Part shown: positions 41,301-53,300 of the stretch, piece after piece
Layout: each line of letters opens with the position of its first letter
Numbering within the stretch: the first letter of the stretch is position 1
Source: Climacteris rufus
Lineage: Eukaryota > Chordata > Aves > Passeriformes > Climacteridae
Direction of reading: 5' to 3'
Length of the DNA: 64,000 nucleotides
Assembly: GCA_013398175.1 (NCBI GenBank)
Contig: VZRZ01003225.1
Span: 52,404-116,403 of the forward strand
Position numbers and translations under genes: made by a program
Notes under the pieces: model-generated
Seen by the model: the letters and a program-made list of their open reading frames with translations, nothing else
What the model was told of the DNA's origin: nothing
Databases searched by the model: none

Positions 41301-44300
41301 CTGGGCTGCAGCACACTGGGCACTAGGAAACACTGGTCTGCCTGGGAGGTGACACCTTGCCAGAGAAGGCAGCAAGGTGTGCTTGCAGGACAGGAGAAGG
41401 TATGCGCTCACAGCAGGACTGTCATCTTCCCCACAGAGTTTGGCAAAAATGGGAGCCCCATCCTGGTATCACAGAGACATGCAGGCTGGGGCAGTCTCTG
41501 GCCTGGCTCTGTGCCTCTGAGGGTGGGAGGCAGCAGTGAAGCCCACAGACCCTGTTTCACTTCCCTTCTCCAGCTGCAGCATCCTTCTGGCCCCAGTTCC
41601 CCTTTCTCCCATGCTCAGTGTTCCCTGCCCAGCTCCATGAGCATCCCCAAACTCTACTGTGTGTAGGGCCAGGGCTTCCACAAGGGCTTTTGGGTATGCA
41701 ACTATAGCAACCTCCTCTCCTTCTGCTCAGGTCAAGAGTCCACAGATGGGACCGTGTCACCCTTGGGATCCAAGAGCACCCACTGAGGGGGAAGAGGGGA
41801 AGGGGCAGGGGATATGGGGACACCCCTCCTGCAGTGGGTCTCCAGGCATCTGGCTCAGCTCACTCCTGGCCAGGTCTCTAATAGCTCCCCAGCTTTCCTT
41901 TCTAATGAGGCTCTAATTGGAAGCCGGTTGTGCTTCCCTTCCCCTCCTCTCAGAGCTCTCCAGTCCCAGTGCTGCAGGGTGATTAAGCTGAGGTTTTGGG
42001 TTTTTTTAATATGGCAGAATTATTTTGGAAGGGCCAGGATCGTTACATGACGGGCTTCTTGAAAAACCCCAGGCTTCGCCTTTCAGACGAGGCCGTTTCA
42101 AGTGGTTTTGCACAGTACACGTCTCTGGGCAGCGACCGTCTCGAACAGTTACTGTTAATTATAGATGCCTCTTTCCCGCTCGCCCATTACTCAAAGGATT
42201 TTTGTGTGTTTTAACAGTGTTTTACATCAGCCTGAATAAGACTCTATTCAGCGTTTCCGAGAGCTGGAACTTGGGCATCCCCTGCTGTATGTGTTGTGCT
42301 CTCCTCCCTGCATCCCTGGGGCCAGGGACCAGGCAGCAGGCATAGGCACCAGCCTTCCTCCCGCTGCCCAGCCAGTGCACACACTGCTCGTGGTGCAGGA
42401 GCTGTGCCTGCATGCACACCCCCTTGGCACCCTTCTCCTGGCTATGTATGGCCTTGGGTCTGCACCCTCCTTAGGTCTTCTCCTGAATCCACCCTCCATC
42501 ATCCTTCTTGTGTGCTGAGCTCCATTGCCTGTTGGTGCACGCTCAGCCAGACCATGTGCCTGCTGATGTGTCATCCTCCTTGCCCAAGGATTCAGGGTCA
42601 GTGACAGCCTAAGGCAAAATGGTCCCATGCTGGTCTCCTCAGGATTTGCAGGGGCATCTTCTCCTTGCTGAGTCCCAGACCAGTGTGTTCCCCTTACATC
42701 AACACAGTACCTGGGGCTGTTCCCTGTGTCCTCTTTCATTGCCCAACTGTTTAACAGCAACTTGTTGTGCTAATATCCTTGAGAAATGCTCTTGCCTCCC
42801 ATGCCACCCCATTTGTACCGTCAGCCTGCCAAAGCCACCATTTATTCCAGTTTGCCTCCTGTGTTTTACCTTATGTGTAGGCTGTGAGAAGAGCTTGCAT
42901 CTTCTCCCATGACTGCCAAGCTGTTTTAGCCATCCCTGTGGAAACACTTTGTCTTAAGTATTTTCCCATTCCCACTGCAAACCTCAGTATCCTCAGCTGG
43001 GCATGCTGGACCCTTTGGGGAGCTCTGGTGGGTTTGGGAGGGGTGATTTCCCACTGCAGAGCAGTGTTGTGCCTTCTCTCCAGATGCAGGCTGCTGGTGT
43101 TTCTGCATCTCCCAAAGCCTTCCCAGATGAAGGACGAAGCCCTGAGCTCTGGGTTCTCCTTGAGAGATGGGAACCCCTCCAGGCTGTGTTGAGTGCTCTG
43201 GACTTGTGGGCAGAGCCACCCGCCCAAGTCCTGGGCAGCTGGGGCTTGACAGTGGGTGCCCCTGCCAGACAGTGAAGCTTTGGTCAATGCAGAAGTCTAG
43301 AAGGGGTGGAAGATAAGGACCAGCTTCAGAACTGCTCTGCTGACCAATTTCACAAGGCCAGAGGTGGCAGCTTTTCCTGGGTGCTCTGTGAGCTGCTGGC
43401 TGCTCCCCTGAGAAAACACAAGTTGGGGGGCAAAAGTGGATTCTTGTGCCTGGCATCCATCCTCCTTCAGGCTGGAGTGGGGACTCTGGGGAGGAGGGGG
43501 GTCAGCTGGGGGGCACAGTGACATAGTTCCAGGGAGCCCCATCTGAGGAAAGGGGTTTTCACCTTGTTTGGGCACCTCTGCAGCCCTCACCTCCTCCACC
43601 TCAGCGTATAGGGCACTGTGGTCAGGCCCATTTATAAAGCTGGTAAATATATTGGCAGAGTTTGTGTCCCCTCCAAAGGTCAATATTTGTGCAGAGTTTA
43701 ATTTTAACTTAACAAGCAGTTGTTTGCAGAGGCTGCCCTGTTTGTGTGTGTGTGCATGTATGTGTGTGTGTGTGTGCCTCCCCACTGATGGATGCCCGTG
43801 GGGAGGTGTGTGAGTGGCTCGTGTGCGTGCACTGACTCACTGGGGTGTGGAGGGGGTCAGTGACGCTTCCCGCTCCCGGAGATGCTCCGGACGCAGGGGC
43901 AGCACGGTGCGGTCCAGAGGGAGGATAAGGTCCAGGGTCTGCGGCTGAGTCTATAAATGCAACCCACAAACCTCCCCAGGAGGTGACAGCGGGCAGCGTG
44001 TGCCCCGTGAGGCTCCCAGCAGCAGCCAGCGGGGACGGTGGCTTTCCCAGCCTGCTCTGACCGGTGCCCTGGGCTTGCTCCAGGCAGCTCTGTGGCCCCA
44101 GCCTTGCCCCTCCTGAACCCGTGTGGCTTTTGTGGCTCTCACCCATATTCTGGCAACATGGGTCTCCCAGCTGAGCACATTGCTCGGGCCGGTTCCAGGC
44201 CTCTTCCAGTATCACTGCCCAGGGGTTTTATACCCCCTGTCCACCCTCCTGCCCTGCCAAGTAACGCAAACCTGCATCCCACATGCACCTGCAACACCTC

Positions 44301-47300
44301 ACTGAGACTTTGAGGGGTCTAGAGCTGAAGTGGCCCCATGCTGGCAGGGAAGATGGAGAGGTACTGGCCTGGTCTGTGCCCAGGCACACAAGGCCTCTGT
44401 TTCTGCTACTCCCAAAGCTCTTCTAGCTGAAACCCCAGGCTGTGCTTTACCCAGCGGTAGCCTCTGGGTTCCCACCTGGGCTTGGGGACAGGCTGTGCCA
44501 CTCACCCCCTGGAAGAGAGACCAGGATCTCTCAGATACCGGCAGTGCATCCCAGCATTCTGGGGCAGGATGGGTCAACAAGTTGGATCTAATACCTCCCA
44601 ACAGCCCATCTTGTTGACAGTACAGAATGTGTTGTCTGTGGGAAAATTAGAGAATAACAGTGGGAACAGCCCTGGCTGCAGGAGTTTTTCCAGCAGCTTA
44701 GAGGCAGGAAGGGGGGGTGCAGCTGGGGGAGAGACAGAGAGGACAGAGCCCACCATCCCTGCAGCACGGCTTCTGGGGCTCCGTGTTTTGCAGCCCGCCT
44801 TGTGGGCACTGAGGTTTGGTTTCCCTCTCTCTTCTCTTTTCCTCTTCCTCGCCAGGCCCTGGGGCTGCTGACTGACCTCAAAGGGAAAAGCAGGCTGCAA
44901 GGGACAGCAGAAGGGATGGGCAGGGGTAAACATGGGACTGGGGCCGGCCAGGCAGTGGGTGCTGGAGGTGAAGTCATGCCGTGACGTCAGTGCTGCGGCT
45001 TTGGGGACAGCCGTGGTTAGGCTGCTCAAGGAGGGGCGGCTGTTTTTCTGCAGCTCTGCCGCTTGCTCCTGGTGCCCGTCTAACTTATAAACTTTAATGG
45101 CCAGTTTAAAAGGTTCCTGCCATGGGCACCTTGTTGCCAGATTTAGGTTTTTAATTTGGAAACTTTCCCCTCTGTGGTCAGAGGAGGAAGGACTTGGGTC
45201 CGCTCAGGGCCAGTCATCAGGACACACGGGTGCCAAAGAGACAGCGCAAAAGGACTGTGCTGTCGTCACTGGTGTCGGGACAGGGCTGGCCACACATGGG
45301 GCAGACAGGCTGGAGGAGCCCCCTGGTCCCCTCCTGCTGCCCACATATTGGTGGAATAAATTTAGCTCCTCCTCTGTCTCTGGCTGGGGGAGCACCAGAA
45401 GCTGCCACCTGCTCCCGGGCAGTGCAGTCCTACCCCCTAAGCCCCAGGGATCACCACAGCTCTGGGCTGTGTGGGCAGCATCCTCATCCTGCAGTCCTCG
45501 GGAGACAGTGGGAGCCCACGAAGCTCTGCTCACAGGGATGAGCATTGGGCTATGGGCACGTTTGCTCTCCCAGGTGCCAGCAGAACTGGGGGTGGACACA
45601 GAGCCGGGGTTAGGTGCAGAGCCAGGACTGTGCACAGAGCTGTGCCTGGATGTACTGCTTGGCAGGAGGAGAGGCTGTAGGGTCAGCCCTGCAGGAGACA
45701 TTGAGGGCATGGCACTGCTGCTCTTCCTCCTCTTCCTCAGTTCCCACCTTGCCCAAAGCCCTTTGGCAGTCCCTGCGAGGTGTGGGTTAGCAGAATCACA
45801 TTTCACTGCTGCAAACTCAGGTCTCCTCTGCCTGCAGAGACTCGAGAAGCCCTTGCAATGCCCAGGAGTTGCTGGGTGCTGGGACACAGGGCCAAGACCA
45901 GACCCCTTTCATGCAACAAGGAAACCAGCCTACAAGCCTGGGGGGAGCCTCCCCACAGCCTTTCCACCCAGCCCTGGAGAGAGCAGGGACATCTTCCGCC
46001 ACGCCAGCGGCTGCCACCTGGGGTTACTAATGGTGAGGCTCCAAGGAGTGACCATAGCTTGGCTGGGTCTGTTCTTGTCCCCAGACTGGTGTGGCAGGGC
46101 TTGTCCCTACGTTGCCGCTGTACGTGCTGGTTGTCTGAGAGTGCTGCTTGTGGGCTGGTCCTCCAGTGTGTGCTCATGTCCATTCTGTGAGTCCCTGGCA
46201 TGGGCTGGGTCAGAGCTCACCCTAGAGCTCGTAGATGCTCCTAGAGCATCTTAGATGTCAGGAGGGTCCAGGACTTTGCAGGGGGTCTGGGGAGCTGAAT
46301 GGCAGACAAGATGGCTGGCTTGGCAAAAGTCTGCACCCGAGGGGTTGAGCTTCCTCAGGGTGGGCACCCGGAGTGCTATAAAAAGCACGTGAAGCCTGAG
46401 GAGCAGAGGAGTGGCCCTGGTTTACCAGCACTTTCATACCATGGCTTTCAAGTGGTTCCCCTGCCTCTTCCCCACGAGCCTGTGGCACATCTGCACCCAG
46501 CCGGCTGCCTCCGGTGCTGTGCCACGTGCTCTGCGGCCGCAGGAGCTGGTGCCATGTGCCAGCCCTGGAGCAGCCCTGCCTTTGCCAGCCCTGTAATTGA
46601 TTCCTGCTCTCCTGCATGGGTGGAGGCTGCAGATGTGCTGCCTCATAGGAGGCAGTGGGCTACAGGCACCAGCTCCAGGAGCCAGCCTGGGCAGGGCAAG
46701 GAGCAGCCCAGTCCTTGCCTTGGCTCTGATGTCTACTTGTAGAGCTGCCTTTTGAGTTTCCAGGTGTTTGGAGAGGTTGTCTTCCAGCCTCAGTTCCTGG
46801 AGGCAGGACATTCAAGGGAAGCCTGTTCCCCTGCTTTGGAGTGCTGGAGGAGCTGGGGTTGTTGGGGAGCAAAGAAACCACTCCTCGAGTATCACTGTGT
46901 ATCTGCTGATGACAGGCTCACATTTTAAGCTGGTGGCAGCTGATGGCAGTGCAGGGTGGGTCTGTAGAGGTCCCTTGTTATTCCCCCAGGCCTGCAGAAA
47001 GATCTGGCCATGGTGATGGCTGAGGTTTAAGTTGAGGAGAATTTTGTAGCCTGGCACCATATAGGAGACAATATAGTTGAGCATGTTATTATGAATAAGG
47101 TTTCAGATAAACCAATTTTTAGATTGGAAGGTGATGGCAGTCCAGGAGAGTGGGACTGCAAACAGATGAGGTTTGACATGAGCACAGGGCAGCTGGAAGC
47201 AGGCACCCTTGGTACCTTGTTTTCCAGTGCTGCTGCTGACAGATAGTGTTGCATGGAAGAAAACACCTAGAAAAATAGGAAAGAAAATGGTGAGGCTTTT

Positions 47301-50300
47301 AAAAAACCCTGTATTTAGCCAAAGGGCATGGTTTTGCTGTCATGAGATGGCAAGAGGTGGGTGAACCCTTCAGAGCAAGGCAAGCATGAATGGAGAGAGT
47401 GATGTGACGAGTGGGCAGTGGGCTGGAAAAAGAAACAGTCACCAGAGCTGAGCCAGAGCTTTGCTCATTATTGCCCACGGGAGAGTGGTGAGGCTCGGAG
47501 CATCTCACCCAGCACAGGCTGGGATCCCTGCCCCTGGAAGTGAGGAGTGACTTGGGCTGCAGTGGCCAAACCTGGTGGGACAGAGATGGAAAAGGCTGCA
47601 GCAACAAGGGGAAATCTGCATGCCCAGGTGGAGGGGCACAGCATGGGTCAGGGTTGGGGCCATGGCTCCCAGCTCCCCCAGCCCTCTGTGCCCCCCCCAG
47701 GTAGCATGACAGGGACCCTGTCCCTCTCTCCAAGGGCTGAAAGGGCGAAGGTGCCCTGACAGAGTGTTTTATTAGCAGCAGGTGCCTGAAATCCAACCGT
47801 GGCAGTGCAGTATTCCCTCCCCTCACCTGGAGATGAACCCAGCTTGAGAGACACGGCTGTGCAGGGTCAGGCCCTGCTGGTGCTGGGAGTGCCCCTGCCA
47901 TGGCCAGAGTGTCTTCCTGGCAGCCAGACGGGCTGGTCCTGCTGCAGGAGACAGGCGCGTAATGCCCGATTTCACAGCACTGGCACGCTCTGTTTGCTTG
48001 TGGCACTGATCTCCCCTGCCCTGTCCACCTCCAGCCCTCAGCCAGACCCCAACCTGCAGCTCTGTCAGCTGGGATTAGATACAAGATTTCAGCTAAAACA
48101 TCTTTGCTCTTGTCTGGAGCAATGATAGTGAGGGGAAAGGTTGGCTCATCATCTCTGGAGATAGAGCTTCTGCCCTGCCACCAACCTATGTGTGGCATCT
48201 CCCAGACCTCCTGTCAGAGACGGGGCAGGAGCATCTCTGCTCCTGCCCTGCAACCAGCACTGGGGCTTTGCAAACCCCACATGGAAGAGGAGGAGGAAGG
48301 CAGAGATTTCTCCATCTCTCTGGAGATGGGTATCGGTCCCTGAGCCATCTGGAACAAACCAAGGGGATGCTTGTGAGGGAGAGAGGAACAGGAGTGGCCC
48401 AGAAAGGGTCTCCCCTTTGCTTTCCACTCCCAAAGTGCTCCTTGCTGTGTCCAGCTTGTTCCAGCAAAGCCATGTCTGAGAGGAGGAGCTGTGGAGCAGC
48501 AGCCCCCTGCCCTCAGTGCCTCCAAGCACAGGACTGGGGGCAGTTTGGCAGCGGATCAGCAGCGATGCCCTGCAGGATGACTGGCAAGTAGTGCCAGGGG
48601 AGGCAGAGCAGGATCTGTGGCGCCCTGGCAAGCACCAACTTTGGACTTGCAGGAGCACTCTGTCTATGCCTCACTATTGCAGAGTTCTTTGCCTAAACTG
48701 AGGGTACTTATCACCTCATTGCGAGGTGCACAGCCCGGACCAGCCCTCCACGTCCCTGCAATCTTGCCCTCTCCCAGAGTGCTGCTTCCTGCTCGTCTCG
48801 CTGGACCCTGGCTTTGTTGGCTGATCTCATTTAGCTCTGACAAAGTTTACAGCACTGGAATGCAGAATGGCTGCTGGCCGCCCTCCAGCCTAAACATCCC
48901 CACCCCACAGTGCGACAGGCGCTGATAAGGGTGAGTGCCACAGCGGGCAGGTATCTCGTGCCCAGCCCGCGACCTTACAGCCACACGGCCTTGGAGGCTG
49001 CCACTGATCTCACGCGTGTGTGTGTGTGTGCGCACACGAGCTGCCTCCCATCCCCGAGAAATGTTCTCCGTGTCTCTGGCTTTCTCTCCGGGCCAAACCC
49101 ACATGCACGTTGCCCGAAACCGACTCCGAACAGACTCCTTTGATGAGCAGGGCTTAAATATATATTTGGCATTCCAGCGGCAGCGTGCCGAGCGCGGCCA
49201 AGGGTGTGAAAGTGTTTGCTTGACAAACTCCGGGGGCTCTCGCCTCTCTGCTGGCTCTGGGGATTCGCAGGAGAGAAATATCAAGGAATTTTTCACCTCT
49301 CTGTTTTGTTTTGTGTTTTTATTTTGTTTTCCTTCTGCGAGTGCATTTTTAGCTCTGGTGAAAAGTGCCTGATTGACAGTCATAGAGACTGAGTTTCCTC
49401 TCTTTGCTGAAACAGGGACAGCAGGAGCAAACATCCCACCCTGGGCCCAGAAGGGAGAGGGAACAACCCTGAGAGCCTTGCATTGACTGTGGGGGCTCCC
49501 ATCTCCCCTTCATTGTCCCTGCCCCCTCCATGAGCCCAGTGCTGTCATGGACCAGTTTGGATACCAGCAGCACGGGGATGCCCCACATCCTAGATGTCCC
49601 AGGCTGTGGTCTGCTCACAGATGGCCCTTTTGCAGACCCTCTCTCTGCTGAGGGCAGTGGGTTTCAGTCACAGGGTCCTTTGTCACCACTTAGCTGGCCT
49701 CAGAGAGCCCTGGTGCCACATTGTGGAGACACCCTTGCCCATTGTTCCACCGAGGATTTCCCAGCCAGTGTCCTCATGTGCCAGCATGGGGTGTGCACTT
49801 TCCCCCACGCACCTTTGGGGTTGCACAGGGATCTTGTCACCTTGTGCCTGTGAGTGGGAGAGATGGAGCAAGCGGAGCGGAAGAGTGTTTCCATGGGCAA
49901 GTTGCACGTTGACAGGCTGGTTGCTTGCAGCCTCCTAAAATGATGCATGGGAGGTGCTGGGGGCAGGAAGTCAAAACCACCCTGTTCTTCACTTGCCACT
50001 CAGCTCCTGGGCTGCAGGCTGTGATGGGGCAGGAGAGGCAGCTTCGTCACCAATTTCCATGTGATACAGGATCCATGGAGGGGCTGGGATGTGCAGAGCA
50101 GACTGATGTGCAGAGCTGGAACTCTGGGCTTGGATGGAAGCCCAGAGATGTCTCCTGCATGGGGAGGAGGAGGAGGAAGGCAGATCTTCCCCATCACTCT
50201 GGCCACTGCATCTTGTGCCTATGGAAAATGGGGAGGGGAAGCCCTGGATGGTGGATTTGGTTTCAGAGCCCATGTCTGCAATGCCTGCCAGAGCAGAGTG

Positions 50301-53300
50301 AGCACCTGGCTGAATCTTGGGGAGGGGGCTGAGGGGGGTCTGTCTGTGTGTTCCCAGCTGTCCCCAGTGTAATCCCCCATGAAAGAGAACCCCCAGCCCT
50401 GCTGCATCCCCATTGTCTGGTGGCAGCACTGCCTGACCCTGTATCACCTGCCACTCCTGCCACTCCCACCCTGATGGATCACCATGGAAATAGGGGTGCT
50501 GCCCCCCCCCCCCCCCCCCNNNNNNNCCCCCCCGACCTGCAGAGAGAAAGGGTTTGGGGTCTGTGGGGCAGGAGACTGCAGAGCAGGTATTAGGATGTTG
50601 GTAGTCTACAGGGAGAGGCTTGGTGCCCAGGGATTGCAGGGCAGAGGTTGGCACCACTTTGCAGACAGGGATTAGGCTGCTGTGAATTGCAGCTGCTGAG
50701 AAAGGGAAATGGAGGGATTGTGAAGCGGGGTTGGGGATCCTGGGGGGCCATGAGGCTGTGGGCAGGCTTTGTCCCCGGGGACAAGGACAGGCTTGGCTTG
50801 GGCTCCCCGAGGTTTCCTTCCCAGCCCACTGAAGAATCACTGGCTTGTCTGAAGGATCATTGACCTGTGGATTTCCTGGGCAGCGAATCCCTTTCATGTG
50901 GCCGCTTGCAAACTCTCATGACATCACCACGGGCTGCTCCTCCTGGAGACAAACCCAGTGCTTTTTAGGGTTTTGCCTTCCCCCCCCGCCCCAGGCTGTG
51001 TGTTTTGGCCAGGGGGGACCCGGCGAATCACGTCCAAGAGCAGCCACTCTGGCAGGGAGATGGTGCGCGGGGCTGGGGGGCAGGGAGAGGGCAGTGTGTC
51101 CCCCCCGTACTGAATAAACATGGGCTGGCCAGGGCTGGAGGGGGCTTTTCCAGGCTGGACCACACCCCGGGGGGCTATTTTTTGCCATGAATGAAAGGGC
51201 TGTGTGCTCACAGGGCAGGCTGGCCTCCTGCCGCCGCTGCCGTGCACAGAGAGCTCTCCTGACACTCAATCCTGGTGCCTGGCTGGGGACCAACATCTGC
51301 ACTGAGCACAGCTGGCACTGCCCGTGGGACACCTGGGTACCTGGAACAGCTGGCACTGCCTGGGGGGACACCTGGGCACCTGGCACAGCTGGGCATTGCC
51401 CATGGGACACCTGGGCACCTGGTACCAGCTGGGCACAGCCTGTGGTGACACCAGCAGGCTGCCATGCCTGGGAAATGTTCTCTGTCACAGAGCAGGGGGA
51501 AGTGATGGTGACTCAGTGGCAGTGCCAGCAGCAGTGTCAGGGCTGCTGGGGCATGTTGGACCAACCCCACTGAGGCCATGTGTGTGGGCACCTGCCTGAG
51601 GCAGCCCAGCGGTGAGCCCTGCTGACCCCTGCCCCACACAGAAATGCTTCCTGCTGCAGTTTCGGGTGACGATGGGGCAGCATCCCTGGGGCTGCCCCTC
51701 TGGCTGCACCCGTGCTTGGGAGGAACTGCAAAGCCACAAGGGTGGAGCAGCTGCCTCCTGCTCAACCTGGTCCTGAACACACCCAGATTCCCCCCAAAGC
51801 CCCTAATCCAACCTGGCTCAGCACCAGCTTCCGCTCTGGGCCCTGTTAGCTCAGCTAATCCCTTGTGTGCTGGGTTTAGGGATGCACTGGGTGCAGTATC
51901 TCCATGGTTGTCCCCCTGTCATCCCCAGATTTTGTTTCTCAAGGAGTATGAGGGCTGCTTTGCCAGTCCTCAGCCCTGACCCACACTCCTGCTGCCTCTG
52001 CCAGCCTCGATGTCCCACAGGTCCCAGGGGAACCATGAGTGTTTGTGCCCATGAATGAGTGGCCTGTCCTCACTGGGTGGAGCCGAGGTGCTGGATCCCA
52101 CCCTTCGCTGTTCCTTATCGCCACACAGCATCCTTGTGATTCACCAGGTGTGGCTCCCTTTCCATCACCCCACTTTGCAGGAAGTTTCCTGACCAGCCCC
52201 CCATGAGCTCTGTGCAATAATAACAAGCTGGGATGAGCTGGCTGGCCTTCCTGAGCAGCCCTACAATAACAGACCAGTGCAATGTGTCCAGTTTTCCTGA
52301 GCAGACAATAATAAACCTGCATGAGCTGGCACACTTTGCGGAGGAACCCTACAATAATAAGCCTGGATGATGTATCCATATTCACCAAGTCAGCCTAAAA
52401 TAACAAGGCAGTGTGAGCCACCCAACTTCCTCACAGATAAGCAGGGTCCCTGAGCTGTCCCACTGGGAAAGGAGGCATACTGGCCACCAGGTCTCCATGT
52501 CTTCTGCTCTTCACCCTGGAGATGGCAGCCTGTGCCAGTGATGGGTCAGGCTGGCAGAGGTGAAGGCCATACGTGCCATCAGCCTGTAACTCTGCTTTCC
52601 TGGAAGCCAGCAGCAAGTCCTCACTAGTCCTGGCGTGCTGGGACCTGTTACTCTTCAGGGCATCCTCCTTGTCCAGCTCCCTTGCCAAACTGGTACCCAG
52701 TGCCAGCTTCCTCAGAGGCTCTCCTGCTGTTACCCCATGGGTTGCTGGGCAGGAGGACAAGCATCCATGGTCAGACTGGAGATGGGGGTGCCACCAGCAG
52801 CTGCCACCAGACCCTGCTCAGCAAGGCCCATCATCTTCCAGCATCACCCAGGTGGGGAGGCAAGGCTGGTGTTGGACACAGCTCTTTTTCAGGGAGTTTG
52901 TTGGCACTTGGCCAGCGGGAGGGCTTGGATGCCCATGAGTTTGCTTGGCAGTGTGGCAGGATGGCCTCGTTCCAAATGGGGTGGGGTAGGGACTGTTCCC
53001 ACTGGGGGCTGGAACCTCTCGCCCCCCACCAGCCACTCTGCCAAGCCCCAGGCTGCTCCTGATGGGCTGGTCCTCACATGACTGGGGAGGAGATGCTGCA
53101 GCCTCCTGCCCTACCTCTGCGCTGCCGCTGACCCTCCGTTCCCCGGGATTTATCCCTGCCTGTTGCATGCAGGAGTGAGCGGGCAGGGCAGGGACAGAAC
53201 CCCCCCAGCATCCCTCCTTGGGGGGGAGCAGCGTCCACCCCGGCGTGGCGGCGGCACAATGCAGAGCCCCTGCTGCCACCACGCCCCTCCACTCAGTGTC

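Noticed and set aside
45097..46254. Plus-strand open frame of 385 codons inside the NHEJ1 intron
   Set aside because: Composition is that of GC-rich non-coding DNA (Ser, Gly, Leu, Cys-rich) and no family is recognisable. It overlaps a CRE-bearing candidate regulatory block.
47299..48198. Minus-strand open frame of 299 codons
   Set aside because: No recognisable domain and a mixed low-complexity composition; a GC-rich intron artefact.
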